Part shown: one piece after another, positions 26,631 through 36,267 of the stretch | Position numbering within the stretch: position 1 is the first letter of the stretch | How the letters are laid out: each line of letters begins with the position of its first letter | Notes under the pieces: generated by a model | What the model saw: the letters and a program-made list of their open reading frames with translations, nothing else | Told to the model about the DNA's origin: nothing | The model's database searches: none | Made by a program: the position numbers and the translations under genes | From: Yoonia ponticola | GTDB taxonomy: Bacteria > Pseudomonadota > Alphaproteobacteria > Rhodobacterales > Rhodobacteraceae | Length of the DNA stretch: 64,000 nucleotides | Assembly: GCF_014199395.1 (NCBI RefSeq) | Contig: NZ_JACIJM010000011.1 | Span: 32,444 to 96,443, forward strand | Reading direction: 5' to 3'

Positions 26631-26916
26631 CAGCGAAGACCGCGGCGACGATTGTGGGGGCGGCCGCAACACCGGCGATACCGACGAGTACCCAGAGTGC
26701 CTGGCGCAGATCGATGATGTTGAAGAACCAGCTGAGGAACACGCCTAAGACGGCCAGCGTGGCGATCACGACGCCAAGCGGGCCGGTCAGCGCATCGACG
26801 ATGCCCTGTAGCAGACTTTGAATTGGGGAGAGGTCGATGCTTTGCGCAAATGCGGGTTCTGCAATCAGTAAGAACAGCGCCAATGATGCCGCGAAAGCGC
26901 GTGTAAAATGTCTCAT
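26623..26916 (-). CDS. virB2: VirB2 major pilin
   Basis: A 97-residue pilin precursor: an N-terminal signal (MRHFTRAFAASLALFLLIAE...AFAQS) and two hydrophobic helices (about residues 42-64 and 72-95) separated by a short basic-acidic loop FFNIIDLRQ, as in VirB2/TraA pilins. It ends AAPTIVAAVFAGG. The start overlaps the preceding transglycosylase stop as ATGA. The mature pilin would form the conjugative pilus. Confidence 0.88.
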   Translation of the reverse strand: MRHFTRAFAASLALFLLIAEPAFAQSIDLSPIQSLLQGIVDALTGPLGVVIATLAVLGVFLSWFFNIIDLRQALWVLVGIAGVAAAPTIVAAVFAGG

Positions 26917-27605
26917 GGGTTTGTTCCTTTCAGTCGAACGGCCACCGCCATGACGCGGGCCACATGATTTTGGGTTTCTCGGTAAGGGGGGATGTCGCTG
27001 TATTGGCGCACGGCGTCAGGCCCGGCATTGTAGGCCGCCAACGCAAGACGCGGGTCGCCGAATTGCTGGAGCATCATCGCGAGATAGCGGGCCGAACCGT
27101 CAAGGTTCTGCAGCGGATCGCTGGGATCAACGCCAAGATCGCGAGCGGTTGCAGCCATCAACTGTCCAAGGCCAATGGCACCAGCGCTGGAAATAGCACT
27201 TTGCCGATAGGCGCTTTCGATTTCTATGTTGGCGCGGAAGAGGATGAGCCAATCTGAGACCGAAAGTTCCGAGCGGCGCAGACCGGGGTGGCCACCATAG
27301 CGCAACGCTGTGGTTTCGATGGCCTTTAAAACTGCGGTGCGGGGCAGGGGAGTACGCAGCGCGATGGCGGCGGTGCGGATTACTTCTGTTGCTGCGACAA
27401 CATCAGGTTCGCCATATATCGCGAGCGCATCGGTCGCCGAGCCTTGGCCTACGCCGTCGTTGTAGTTCCGAGCAAAGTAGTTTTGAGATTGCGTCGCGGT
27501 CAGCGAGCCGTCGCTCTCCATGACTAGTACCATTTGGGCTGAAGCATGTGGCGCAAGCAGCCATATAAAAAGAAGGCTAGTTGCTGCTGCCTTTGACGGG
27601 TGCAA
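26913..27605 (-). CDS. VirB1-like lytic transglycosylase
   Basis: A 230-residue exported muramidase-like protein. A TTG at 27605, inside the end of the preceding gene, starts a signal peptide LHPSKAAATSLLFIWLLAPH with cleavage after ASA. Residues about 115-225 form the transglycosylase domain: RANIEIESAYRQSAISSAGAIGL holds the catalytic Glu, followed by GSARYLAMMLQQFG and LALAAYNAGPDAV. It would cut peptidoglycan locally for the secretion apparatus. The start codon is inferred; other non-ATG starts are possible. Confidence 0.78.
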   Translation of the reverse strand: MHPSKAAATSLLFIWLLAPHASAQMVLVMESDGSLTATQSQNYFARNYNDGVGQGSATDALAIYGEPDVVAATEVIRTAAIALRTPLPRTAVLKAIETTALRYGGHPGLRRSELSVSDWLILFRANIEIESAYRQSAISSAGAIGLGQLMAATARDLGVDPSDPLQNLDGSARYLAMMLQQFGDPRLALAAYNAGPDAVRQYSDIPPYRETQNHVARVMAVAVRLKGTNP

Positions 27606-27930
27606 TGAGTTTATGCGTGGTCCGCTGGCCCTCTTCGAGCGGGACATCGGCATGCGAGAAGCCGATTCCAACAAGGAACGATACGACTCCAGTGATTGTT
27701 TTGAATTCGCGGATTTTGATGTCGTTGTGGGTTGTGCGGGTCCGCGCAGTAACCAAGAGTTTTTCCACGCCGTCATCACTGACAGCGCGCATGATCCAGA
27801 TGCCGTAATAGCTTGGACCTTTCTTGTGCGCAGATTCCTGGCACAAGATTTCGGCGCTATAGCCGCTTTCCACGAGTTCGCGGAATCTAGCCTCCGTGAC
27901 CACATTTGGTGCTTCGACTTCCCAGTTCAT
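27577..27930 (-). CDS. protein of unknown function preceding the virB operon
   Basis: A 117-residue protein, MNWEVEAPNVVTEARFRELV, then SAHKKGPSYYGIWIMRAVSD and a C-terminal region with one weak hydrophobic stretch (TGVVSFLVGIGF). A GTG at 27942 is an alternative start. There is no signal peptide, so it is probably cytoplasmic. The next gene starts inside its 3' end, so it appears to be the first gene of the virB transcript. It might be a regulator or accessory factor; I recognise no family. Confidence 0.6.
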   Translation of the reverse strand: MNWEVEAPNVVTEARFRELVESGYSAEILCQESAHKKGPSYYGIWIMRAVSDDGVEKLLVTARTRTTHNDIKIREFKTITGVVSFLVGIGFSHADVPLEEGQRTTHKLIAPVKGSSN

Positions 27931-28113
27931 GGCCCGGTTCACGCTTTCTTTAAAGACGCTACGCTAGGCATTCCTACTTGAAGCCTAGAGATACGATAGT
28001 ATATAATTGTCCGCAAGGTATATTTATGTGATGCGGCTGTACTGTGGTCGCGCACCCATTAGGCATGCAAAGTGGATTCTTTCAAGGTTAAATGGTTGTT
28101 TTGGCGCACTCGA

Positions 28114-28392
28114 ATGCAGCGTAATCGCTACGTCCCAGTTATAGCTTCTCTCATATTTTTGGCTGGTGATGCGTTAGCAGAAACCTGCTTTGCGCCCTCA
28201 CGACCCTTCGTTCCAAGCGATCCGCAAGCTGTTCAAGAATACGCAGACCTCATCCGGAACGACTTTGAGGCCTACATTCAGGACATTCAGAGCTTTTTCC
28301 GCTGCCTTGACGACGAACGGGCGCGCGCGTTTCAGGAAGCGCGTGAAGTCAGCGAAGAGTATGGAAAGTTCCATGGATTGGTTGGGCCATAG
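28114..28392 (+). CDS. small exported protein of unknown function
   Basis: A 92-residue protein with a signal peptide: MQRNRYVPVIASLIFLAGDA then LAETCF. The mature part has two cysteines (ETCFAPSRPF and FFRCLDDERA) and a helical segment EYADLIRNDFEAYIQDIQSF. A GTG at 28072 could extend it by 14 residues, which would spoil the signal. It is divergent from the virB operon and may be a periplasmic companion of the secretion system. Function not recognised. Confidence 0.6.
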   Translation: MQRNRYVPVIASLIFLAGDALAETCFAPSRPFVPSDPQAVQEYADLIRNDFEAYIQDIQSFFRCLDDERARAFQEAREVSEEYGKFHGLVGP

Positions 28393-28423
28393 TTTTGGAA
28401 TGCAGGGGCCCGTCGAAAAGCAC

Positions 28424-28636
28424 TCAGAATCTGGGATTGAGAAGGTCTCGTGCCTCAATGCCCAATGCCTCCGCAATCGCTTCGACCATATCGATCGACG
28501 CGGCATGCTTTGCGTTCTCGATCTTGCCAATATAGCCGCGATCAATGTCCGCGCGATGCGCAAGGGTTTCTTGGCTGAACCCTTTGGATCGGCGCGCCTC
28601 CTGAATATTTAGACCAAGTTGTACCCGTAGCTTCAT
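28424..28636 (-). CDS. XRE-family helix-turn-helix regulator
   Basis: A 70-residue protein, essentially one Cro/CI-type helix-turn-helix: LNIQEARRSKGFSQETLAHR, DIDRGYIGKIENAKHAASID, then AEALGIEARDLL. The size and the gene's isolated position fit a small autoregulated repressor. A spaced inverted repeat, ATGTAGA...TCTACAT, lies just upstream at 28655-28689. It converges with the small exported-protein gene. It may control the neighbouring transfer genes, but nothing in the sequence proves this. Confidence 0.85.
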   Translation of the reverse strand: MKLRVQLGLNIQEARRSKGFSQETLAHRADIDRGYIGKIENAKHAASIDMVEAIAEALGIEARDLLNPRF

Positions 28637-28654
28637 GCCTAAGGCAGAGCCCGG

Positions 28655-28689
28655 ATGTAGAGTATTTAGCCACGCAATATATTCTACAT
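28655..28689. promoter_or_regulatory. spaced inverted repeat upstream of the XRE regulator
   Basis: ATGTAGA (28655-28661) and TCTACAT (28683-28689) are perfect inverted copies 21 bases apart, starting 18 bases upstream of the XRE gene. The two-turn spacing between arms fits binding by two repressor dimers or one looped site. This is a candidate operator for autoregulation. Confidence 0.45.
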
Positions 28690-28987
28690 TCGCATCCTAG
28701 ACTATTGTCTTTGGGCGAAAATTTTCCAAATTGCTGTTGAGCGCCATAATTGGCGAGTGATGAAGTGAAATTGCACGTGAGGGTTGGGTGAGGACTGTGA
28801 CCGTATTTTTAGTCAGATGTTTATCCACGCCGATGGGAGGATCCCTCAAAAATGGGGTTCTTTAAGGAAGCAGGCTATATTCCTGAATTTTTTTAACCTT
28901 TAAGTTGACCTAACCCCCAATATGACCAAACCCAAGCTGCTAATCGGCGGCTCGATTTCCGACCAGCAGACAAGAGTGAATTGAAGA
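28690..28987. other. AT-rich spacer without a gene
   Basis: No credible coding frame. The spacer probably holds the promoter of the XRE gene on the minus strand and of the small gene starting at 28988. I see no clear repeat or RNA structure besides the inverted repeat listed separately. Confidence 0.4.
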
Positions 28988-29236
28988 GTGCCCCATTTGA
29001 ATGACGAAGCAACGCCCATTGCGCGGCTCATCGGACCGGATGGGAAGAGCATCGTTGGTTTGGTCTACGTTTGGGAAACATCGGAGTTGGCTATACTGTG
29101 GCTTAATCCAAGAAAAACGGCAGCTTTCGTTGATCCAAAAATTGGCGCCAGCATGTGGGCGACGGCAAAATCGAGAACGCCGGAAGATGTGATAGCCTTA
29201 CTTGGCAGGCTTCAAACACTTGCCAAACAATCGTGA
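28988..29236 (+). CDS. small protein of unknown function
   Basis: An 82-residue protein beginning at GTG 28988, reading MPHLNDEATPIARLIGPDGK, then GLVYVWETSELAILWLNPRK and EDVIALLGRLQTLAKQS. It looks like a compact alpha/beta protein with good codon usage, no signal peptide and no membrane segment. It stands alone between the XRE gene and the MFS gene. A family is not recognised; the GTG start is uncertain. Confidence 0.5.
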   Translation: MPHLNDEATPIARLIGPDGKSIVGLVYVWETSELAILWLNPRKTAAFVDPKIGASMWATAKSRTPEDVIALLGRLQTLAKQS

Positions 29237-29453
29237 TTTCTGATGGGACGGCTGACCGAACAAAGGGTCAAATAAGTATAAGCGCGCTTATGAATATCGG
29301 ATTGAATTTTGAGGCAGCGGCAAGACTTGCGGGAGGATTGGTTTCCCCTCATCTATAAGCGTCGATGCTGCTGGCATAACATGTGCATGGACAGTTTTAA
29401 TGCTCAATACTAGCAGTTGAGACACATCGTTCGAATTAAAAAGGCACTCCGGT

Positions 29454-30701
29454 ATGACGAAGAAACTGCAAACTTCGTCATTGGTCTCAATTTGTACGAT
29501 TTTACTATGTGCCGGGCTACTTTTCTCTGGCAACGGATTGTTTCAGACACTCATGCCCATTCGCGCAGGGCAGGAAGGGTATTCCACCACGCTCATCGGC
29601 ATGTTGGGCACCGCATACTTCGGCGGCTTCACGGTTGGGTGTTTTATCGGTCCCCAGCTAATCATGGCGGTGGGGCATGTCCGTGCATTTGCTGGATTGA
29701 CTGCACTGCTGACAGCGACATTGCTGGCATTTCCTCTGAACGTAGATCCTGTTTTTTGGGGCGCTCTGCGCGTCGTAAGCGGGATTTGTTTGGCTGTCCT
29801 CTATATCGTCGTTGAAAGCTGGCTTAATGACGCATCCTCCAACGCCAATAGGGGTCGGGTACTTTCAGCATACATCATCGTGACGAATATTGTGACAATG
29901 GCCGGACAGCTGTTGGTGAACTCGTACGATACCCGCGCCTCAACATTGTTTTTAATCGTGGCGATCCTGATTTGTCTTTCGATCGTTCCACTCAGCCTGA
30001 CACCAACACCGACGCCCACGCCGATTCCATCGTCGCGGTTAAACTTGCGCAAGCTGTACCGCACCTCACCGGCAGGCGTTGTCGGGTGCCTGCTTGCGGG
30101 CATGGCTGAAGGCGCATTTTGGTCTCTGGGTCCTGTTTTCGCACAAGAACGCGGAATGGCTACCGTCGACATCGCCCTTTTGATGGCAGCCTTTGTTCTT
30201 GGTGGCACTTTGTCACAATGGCCACTTGGATGGATTTCAGACGCGATCGACAGAAGGTACGTGATTTCGGTTGTATCGGTCGGAACTGTCATGACAGGGC
30301 TTCTTATCGGGTTTGACATGGCGCCTTCAGGCATTGCGACATTCGGTCTGGCCGTTTTCCATGGTGCGCTTATGATTCCGATTTACGCACTATGTATTTC
30401 ACATGCGAACGACAGCGTACCTAACTCACGCATGGTGGAAACAAGTGGTGGATTACTTTTGGCGTTCTCCATTGGAGCAACCATCGGCCCTTTGGCAGCA
30501 TCAGGATTTATGGCTGGTGGTCGCGAAGGGGGACTGTTCTTGTTTATTGGCTTAGTTCTGTTTGTCCTCGGTTTATTTTCTGCTTTGAGGTTGGTGTTGG
30601 ACAAGCGCACGATGCGGTCAACAAAAGGACATTACTCTGCGACTTCGGCAGCCTATCCATCGTCCTTTGTTCTGGAGATTGAAGAACCTGAAACACCATG
30701 A
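29454..30701 (+). CDS. MFS transporter (YcaD-like)
   Basis: A 415-residue protein with about 12 membrane segments, starting in FSGNGLFQTLMPIRAGQEGY, then a segment resembling the MFS signature between helices 2 and 3 (GPQLIMAVGHVRAF). The loop between the two halves holds a TPTPTPTPIP run (near residue 185). The second half includes GGTLSQWPLGWISDAIDRRY, the corresponding helix 8-9 motif. The overall look is of the YcaD-type MFS subfamily, whose substrates are mostly unknown. It is a single gene with its own upstream region; the next gene is convergent. Confidence 0.78.
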   Translation: MTKKLQTSSLVSICTILLCAGLLFSGNGLFQTLMPIRAGQEGYSTTLIGMLGTAYFGGFTVGCFIGPQLIMAVGHVRAFAGLTALLTATLLAFPLNVDPVFWGALRVVSGICLAVLYIVVESWLNDASSNANRGRVLSAYIIVTNIVTMAGQLLVNSYDTRASTLFLIVAILICLSIVPLSLTPTPTPTPIPSSRLNLRKLYRTSPAGVVGCLLAGMAEGAFWSLGPVFAQERGMATVDIALLMAAFVLGGTLSQWPLGWISDAIDRRYVISVVSVGTVMTGLLIGFDMAPSGIATFGLAVFHGALMIPIYALCISHANDSVPNSRMVETSGGLLLAFSIGATIGPLAASGFMAGGREGGLFLFIGLVLFVLGLFSALRLVLDKRTMRSTKGHYSATSAAYPSSFVLEIEEPETP

Positions 30702-30714
30702 GTTGCTGATGTTT

Positions 30715-31212
30715 TTACTGAAACCGTATTGCGACAATTTCTAGATCAACGGAACCGGTGGGTTTATGCCACTCCACCGAACTACCTAGCTCACCACCTA
30801 ACAGAGCGACGCCAAGCGGTGAGTAAGGAGCAATGAGGCCGCGCGCAGGGTCCGCTTCGTCCTCGCCGACAATTTTGAATGTCAGCTGTTGGTCGTCCTC
30901 GTTGAGAACGTCGACTTCTGCGCCAAAGGCTACGATGCCATTTGGGTGGCTTTCCGGATCAATCGGGATCGCCCTGCTGATCCGCCCTTCAAGAAAGCGA
31001 ATGTCTCTCTCGATTACAGCAACTGCCAGCTTTCGGTCGATTTCGTCCGGCTTCTCGCGCAGCTTTACCAGATGCAACCGACGATCAACCAGCCGAGTAT
31101 TGAGATCAGAAAGGCCTGATGGCGTGACCAAGTTTGGATGTGGGCTTTGTGGAAGATCGTCCAGCCTAACATTTTCGGTGCCATCTTCTTCTTTTGTAAA
31201 TGCCTTACTCAT
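30715..31212 (-). CDS. GreA/GreB-family elongation factor-like protein
   Basis: A 165-residue protein. The N-terminal 85 residues are helical (LNTRLVDRRLHLVKLREKPD ... AVIERDIRFLEGRISRA), and the C-terminal domain has GAEVDVLNEDDQQLTFKIVG, then DPARGLIAPYSPLGVALLGG, which fits the GreA/GreB C-terminal domain. True GreA carries acidic residues at the coiled-coil tip; here the tip region is E-K-P-D-E-I-D, so cleavage-factor activity is possible but not certain. It may be a Gre-like RNA-polymerase-binding factor. It lies directly downstream of the fghA stop. Confidence 0.78.
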   Translation of the reverse strand: MSKAFTKEEDGTENVRLDDLPQSPHPNLVTPSGLSDLNTRLVDRRLHLVKLREKPDEIDRKLAVAVIERDIRFLEGRISRAIPIDPESHPNGIVAFGAEVDVLNEDDQQLTFKIVGEDEADPARGLIAPYSPLGVALLGGELGSSVEWHKPTGSVDLEIVAIRFQ

Positions 31213-31230
31213 TGGATTTCTCCTCTGGCG

Positions 31231-32070
31231 CTATGCGTTAAGGTGCCTCGCGTGGAACCGCAGGTGGTCCTCAACAAAGCTGGCTATAAAGTAATAGCTG
31301 TGATCATAGCCTTCGCGACGGTTTAGCTGCAAAGGATAGCCACTGGCCTTTGCAGCCGCTTCCAGCGTTTCGGGCCTTAATTGTTCTTCCAGGAAATCAT
31401 CGGCCTCTCCCTGATCAACAAGTGCGGGAACAGCCCCAACCGCATTACGCATCAACAAACTTGCATCATAGTCGGCCCATGTGGCGCTGTCCTTGCCCAG
31501 ATAGGCGTTGAAAGCCTTTTGGCCCCAAGGGCAATTGACTGGGTTTCCAATCGGGCTGAATGCCGAGACGGATTGAAACCGTTCAGGATTGCGCAATGCC
31601 AGAACAAGCGCGCCATAACCGCCCATGGAGTGGCCGAAGACTGAACGTTTGTTGCTAACCGGGAAAGTCGCCTCGATCAGTTGCGGTAGTTCGTTCAGCA
31701 CATAGTCGTACATGCGGTAGTGTCGGTTCCACGGTGCCTGTGTCGCGTTGATATAAAATCCAGCACCCTGACCCAGATCATACCCATCATCATCGGCGAC
31801 ATCTGTGCCGCGCGGGCTGGTGTCTGGGGCGACGATCGCAATGCCAAGTTCTGAGGCCATGCGTTGGGCACCGGCTTTCTGCATGAAGTTCTCATCAGTG
31901 CAGGTCAGCCCAGACAGCCAGTAGATCACAGGTACCTTTTGCCCTTTCGCGGTCTGCGGCGGCAAATAGATTGCGAACCGCATGTCGCAATTCAAGGTCG
32001 TTGAACGGTGGGCGTAATGCTTGGTCCACCCGCCGAAATTCTTGTTAACGCTCGTGTTTTCGAGTGACAT
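31231..32070 (-). CDS. fghA: S-formylglutathione hydrolase
   Basis: A 279-residue esterase that hydrolyses S-formylglutathione to formate and glutathione, the second step of glutathione-dependent formaldehyde oxidation. The nucleophile motif is FGHSMGGYGAL (Ser near 146) and the family signature YWLSGLTCTDENF is present, with the catalytic His in GYDHSYYF. I start it at ATG 32070 (AGGTG nine bases upstream) rather than further upstream. It follows adhC1 by 60 bases on the same strand, so the two form one detoxification operon. Confidence 0.93.
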   Translation of the reverse strand: MSLENTSVNKNFGGWTKHYAHRSTTLNCDMRFAIYLPPQTAKGQKVPVIYWLSGLTCTDENFMQKAGAQRMASELGIAIVAPDTSPRGTDVADDDGYDLGQGAGFYINATQAPWNRHYRMYDYVLNELPQLIEATFPVSNKRSVFGHSMGGYGALVLALRNPERFQSVSAFSPIGNPVNCPWGQKAFNAYLGKDSATWADYDASLLMRNAVGAVPALVDQGEADDFLEEQLRPETLEAAAKASGYPLQLNRREGYDHSYYFIASFVEDHLRFHARHLNA

Positions 32071-32130
32071 GCCGCACCTGTTGTTTTGAAGTGGCGGTCG
32101 CGCCCTAAGAGGCGCAACCGATCTGCTCAT

Positions 32131-33264
<1,134 letters not shown>

Positions 33265-33345
33265 TCACTTTGCTATGATGTGGGGTTTCTGAATTGTGAT
33301 TTACACTATCTCCGAGGCAAGATAATTGGTCTATTTCGCAATTGA

Positions 33346-33365
33346 CTATTACTGTATGGTAATAG
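33346..33365. promoter_or_regulatory. inverted repeat between adhC1 and the LysR gene
   Basis: CTATTAC (33346-33352) and GTAATAG (33359-33365) are perfect inverted arms around TGTATG. LysR-type regulators bind dyads in the region between their own gene and the divergent target gene, so this is a candidate site for the LysR protein starting at 33401. Confidence 0.5.
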
Positions 33366-33400
33366 TTGGTTTGTTTGAGGCGATATGGAAGGAAGCGCAG

Positions 33401-34312
33401 TTGGCTATCTGGGAAGGTGTTTCAGAATTCGTCGCGGTCGCTGAAACAGAGAGCTTCACCGCTGCCGCCAGCCGCTTGGGAATATCCACAGCGCAAGTTA
33501 GCCGCCAAATTGGGGCGCTTGAGACGCGACTGGGAGTCAAGCTGTTCTATCGAACCACCCGCAAGGTTTCGATCACTGATACGGGGCAAATCTATTACAA
33601 CCACTGCCGACAGGTGCTTGATGGGCTTGCAGAGGCGGAGCGTGCAGTAACCGACCTAAATCAAACGCCCAAAGGCAGGCTTAACATGACCGCGCCAGTG
33701 ACTTACGGCGAGAGCAGGATTGCTCCGCTGATCAACGATTTTGTAGCGTGCTATCCCGAGTTGGTTGTGACCCTGACGTTGACCAATCAGATGGTTGATC
33801 TGGTGGCAGAAAGCTATGATTTGGCAATCCGCTTGGGGGAGTTGGATGACAGCACGATGATGGCCAAACGGTTGGCATCCCGCACCCATCACGTTTGCGC
33901 ATCACCGGATTATCTTGCGGGGCATGGCGCGCCATATACGCTGTCCGAGCTGGATCAACACAATTGCCTGCAAGGAACGTTGGACACCTGGCGGTTTCAG
34001 GAAAAAGGTAAGCCCCGCCACATCCGCGTTAAAGGCAACATTCGTTGTAACAGTGGTTGGTCACTGGTTGATGCCGCGCTTAAAGGCATCGGCATTATCC
34101 AACTGCCAGACTATTATGTTCATGCTGATATTGCGGCAGGGCGTTTGGTACCGATTCTTGAAAATTTCTGTGCGCCCGATGACGGTATTTGGGCGATCTA
34201 CCCGCACAATCGCCACCTTTCACCCAAAGTGCGGCTGCTTCTGGATCATCTCAGCGAGGGTTTGGGAAAGACGGAAGATATGATCGCAAATGACAATGGG
34301 ACTTCCAAATGA
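33401..34312 (+). CDS. LysR-family regulator divergent from adhC1
   Basis: A 303-residue LysR protein. The helix-turn-helix is in residues about 8-45 (FVAVAETESFTAAASRLGIS then AQVSRQIGALETRLGVKLF), followed by the effector domain (about 90-290). I prefer TTG 33401, preceded by GGAAGGAAG, because earlier starts would run through the inverted-repeat operator at 33346. It is divergent from adhC1-fghA and probably controls it; it overlaps the bestrophin gene by four bases (ATGA). Confidence 0.85.
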   Translation: MAIWEGVSEFVAVAETESFTAAASRLGISTAQVSRQIGALETRLGVKLFYRTTRKVSITDTGQIYYNHCRQVLDGLAEAERAVTDLNQTPKGRLNMTAPVTYGESRIAPLINDFVACYPELVVTLTLTNQMVDLVAESYDLAIRLGELDDSTMMAKRLASRTHHVCASPDYLAGHGAPYTLSELDQHNCLQGTLDTWRFQEKGKPRHIRVKGNIRCNSGWSLVDAALKGIGIIQLPDYYVHADIAAGRLVPILENFCAPDDGIWAIYPHNRHLSPKVRLLLDHLSEGLGKTEDMIANDNGTSK

Positions 34313-35214
34313 TCGTCAGAGAACACCCTTCAACGCTAAAACTGTTCTTTGTGATGCAAGGCTCTGTCGTGCCCAGAATCATTGGCAGGATCATCGGCAT
34401 CGCTCTTCTTTCAGTCGTCGTAATGCTACTGGATCAGTACGTTGTGACCTTACCGCATATCTCCATCGGAGCGATGGGAATATTTGGTGTCGCACTCTCA
34501 CTGTTCCTCGGGTTTCGTAACAATGCGGCTTATGATCGTTGGTGGGAAGCCCGTAAGCTCTGGGGTGCAATGATCGCTGATGTGCGCAATCTGGGGCGGC
34601 ACATGTGTATCTTTGTCGGCAAGGGTGAGGACCGCGAACAGATACTCTCGTGCGCCGTCGCCTTTGCGCACTTGCACCGTGGGTTCTTGCGTGGAGTCGA
34701 TGTGAAGACTGATATCGTTGGCTGGGTCGGCGAAGAAAAAGCTGAGGCAATGAACGCGCAAAAAAACCCCGCAGATGCAGCGTTACGGTCAATTGCCGAT
34801 AATATTGCCAAACTGATCGAGGAGGATGCAATAAGCGGGTTTGGCCAGATGACGATCTCGCAGACACTGTCTTCGCTGGCATTGGCACAAGCGGGGTGTG
34901 AACGGATCTTCACGACACCCTTGCCGTTTGTCTATTCCCTGCTGGTCCGCCGGACAACGTATCTGTACTGCTGGCTACTGCCCTTCGCGCTGATCGAGGC
35001 GACGGGTTGGTTTGCTCCGGTATTTGCGGCTGTTGTGGCCTATGTGTTCTTTGGCCTTCAAGCGGTTACTAACGAATTGGAGCACCCGTTCCGCAATCTG
35101 CAGAACGGGCTGCCGTTGGACGCGATGTGCCGCACGATTGAAATTTCGGTGTCAGAAGCGCTGGATCGCACCCCGCCAGTTGCATTGGCTGCGACAAACC
35201 ACGTGCTGAGTTGA
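34309..35214 (+). CDS. bestrophin-like (UPF0187/YneE) membrane channel
   Basis: A 301-residue membrane protein with hydrophobic segments near residues 22-42, 48-65, 215-235 and 238-258. It has the bestrophin-family landmarks FRNNAAYDRWWEARKLWG (after the second helix) and CERIFTTPLPFVYSLLVRRT before the third. Bacterial bestrophins are pentameric ion channels, of anion or cation selectivity depending on the member. It is coupled to the LysR gene by an ATGA overlap. Its relation to formaldehyde metabolism is unclear. Confidence 0.85.
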   Translation: MIVREHPSTLKLFFVMQGSVVPRIIGRIIGIALLSVVVMLLDQYVVTLPHISIGAMGIFGVALSLFLGFRNNAAYDRWWEARKLWGAMIADVRNLGRHMCIFVGKGEDREQILSCAVAFAHLHRGFLRGVDVKTDIVGWVGEEKAEAMNAQKNPADAALRSIADNIAKLIEEDAISGFGQMTISQTLSSLALAQAGCERIFTTPLPFVYSLLVRRTTYLYCWLLPFALIEATGWFAPVFAAVVAYVFFGLQAVTNELEHPFRNLQNGLPLDAMCRTIEISVSEALDRTPPVALAATNHVLS

Positions 35215-35218
35215 ACGC

Positions 35219-36193
35219 TTAGCCCTTGGTTGCATCTTGCATAGCGTCAGCGCCTTTTTTCCAAAGGTTGCCCTTCCAAAGCTCTTCAAGACCGGTCTCG
35301 CCGCTCACTCCTTTGGTGGTCAGATAGTCGTAATAAGACGTCGGCTTGTGGCCCGTCAGATTGTAGAAGTCTGGGCTACAAAGCGTATAAAAACCGTTGG
35401 TTAGATACTCGAAAAACTCGGCGCGGGTTGCGCCAAAGTCAGCCTCAAAATCGATCATGGATTGAGCGCGATACTCGATTGCTTTGCCCATCGCACGACC
35501 AAGGTCCCCCGCAATTTCGGTCATGGATTGTGGAGCAGGTCCGGTGATGTCGTAAAATTTGTTGGCGTGCCGTTCTGGCCCTTCAGTTAAGACAACAGCG
35601 GCAGCCTCTGCGATGTCGCGCGTCGCAACAAAAGAGTTACGCATGTCGCCCAAAGGATTTGAAAACCACCCTTCGCCATCAATGGTCTCGCTGTCCGTCT
35701 TCAGCAGGTGGTTCATGAAAAAGTTGTTTCGCAAGGCGGTGACGTTCAGCCCTTCGTCGATCAGCGCTTTTTCACCCCACCAGTAATGTTGCAGCATCAA
35801 GGGAATGCCAGCACCTGCGCGCGATGCATGTTGGTTCGGATCATAGGATGCAGTATTGGTATCCGCGCCCATACAGCTAATACGAACGACATGATTGATC
35901 TGGTCACGGCGCTTACCCAACGCTTTGCAAAAGGCGAGATGCTGTTCAATCATCGGGTCGAGGGACGCAGAATAGATCGCTGTAACACCGTCCAACGCGG
36001 CGTCCCAGGTTTGTGGATCGGATAAGTCGAACTTCACCACTTCGTCTGCGCCGAGTGCCTTTAGGCCGTCAGCTTTGCTCTCGCTAAAGTAGCAGGCACG
36101 CACAGTAAGGTTGGGAACCGTCGCCAGTCGCGCCACTAGCTCTTTGCCAATTCGGCCCGTTGCAGAGGTAATCAGGACAGTTTTCTGGGTCAT
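35219..36193 (-). CDS. NmrA-like NAD(P)-binding protein (atypical SDR)
   Basis: A 324-residue protein with an N-terminal Rossmann motif (VLITSATGRIGKELVARLAT) and the sequence layout of NmrA-like atypical short-chain dehydrogenases: ALGADEVVKFDLSDPQTWDA, then NHVVRISCMGADTN, then ALRNNFFMNHLL. Members act as NAD(P) sensors or quinone/aldehyde reductases; the substrate cannot be told from sequence. ATG 36193 is preferred; an in-frame ATG at 36250 adds 19 residues without a ribosome-binding site. Confidence 0.78.
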   Translation of the reverse strand: MTQKTVLITSATGRIGKELVARLATVPNLTVRACYFSESKADGLKALGADEVVKFDLSDPQTWDAALDGVTAIYSASLDPMIEQHLAFCKALGKRRDQINHVVRISCMGADTNTASYDPNQHASRAGAGIPLMLQHYWWGEKALIDEGLNVTALRNNFFMNHLLKTDSETIDGEGWFSNPLGDMRNSFVATRDIAEAAAVVLTEGPERHANKFYDITGPAPQSMTEIAGDLGRAMGKAIEYRAQSMIDFEADFGATRAEFFEYLTNGFYTLCSPDFYNLTGHKPTSYYDYLTTKGVSGETGLEELWKGNLWKKGADAMQDATKG

Positions 36194-36267
36194 TTGGATA
36201 GCTTTCTCATTCGGGTTTGGTTTTGCCTGATTTAGGGTGTCGAAAGACATAGGAACGCCGCCGCTTT

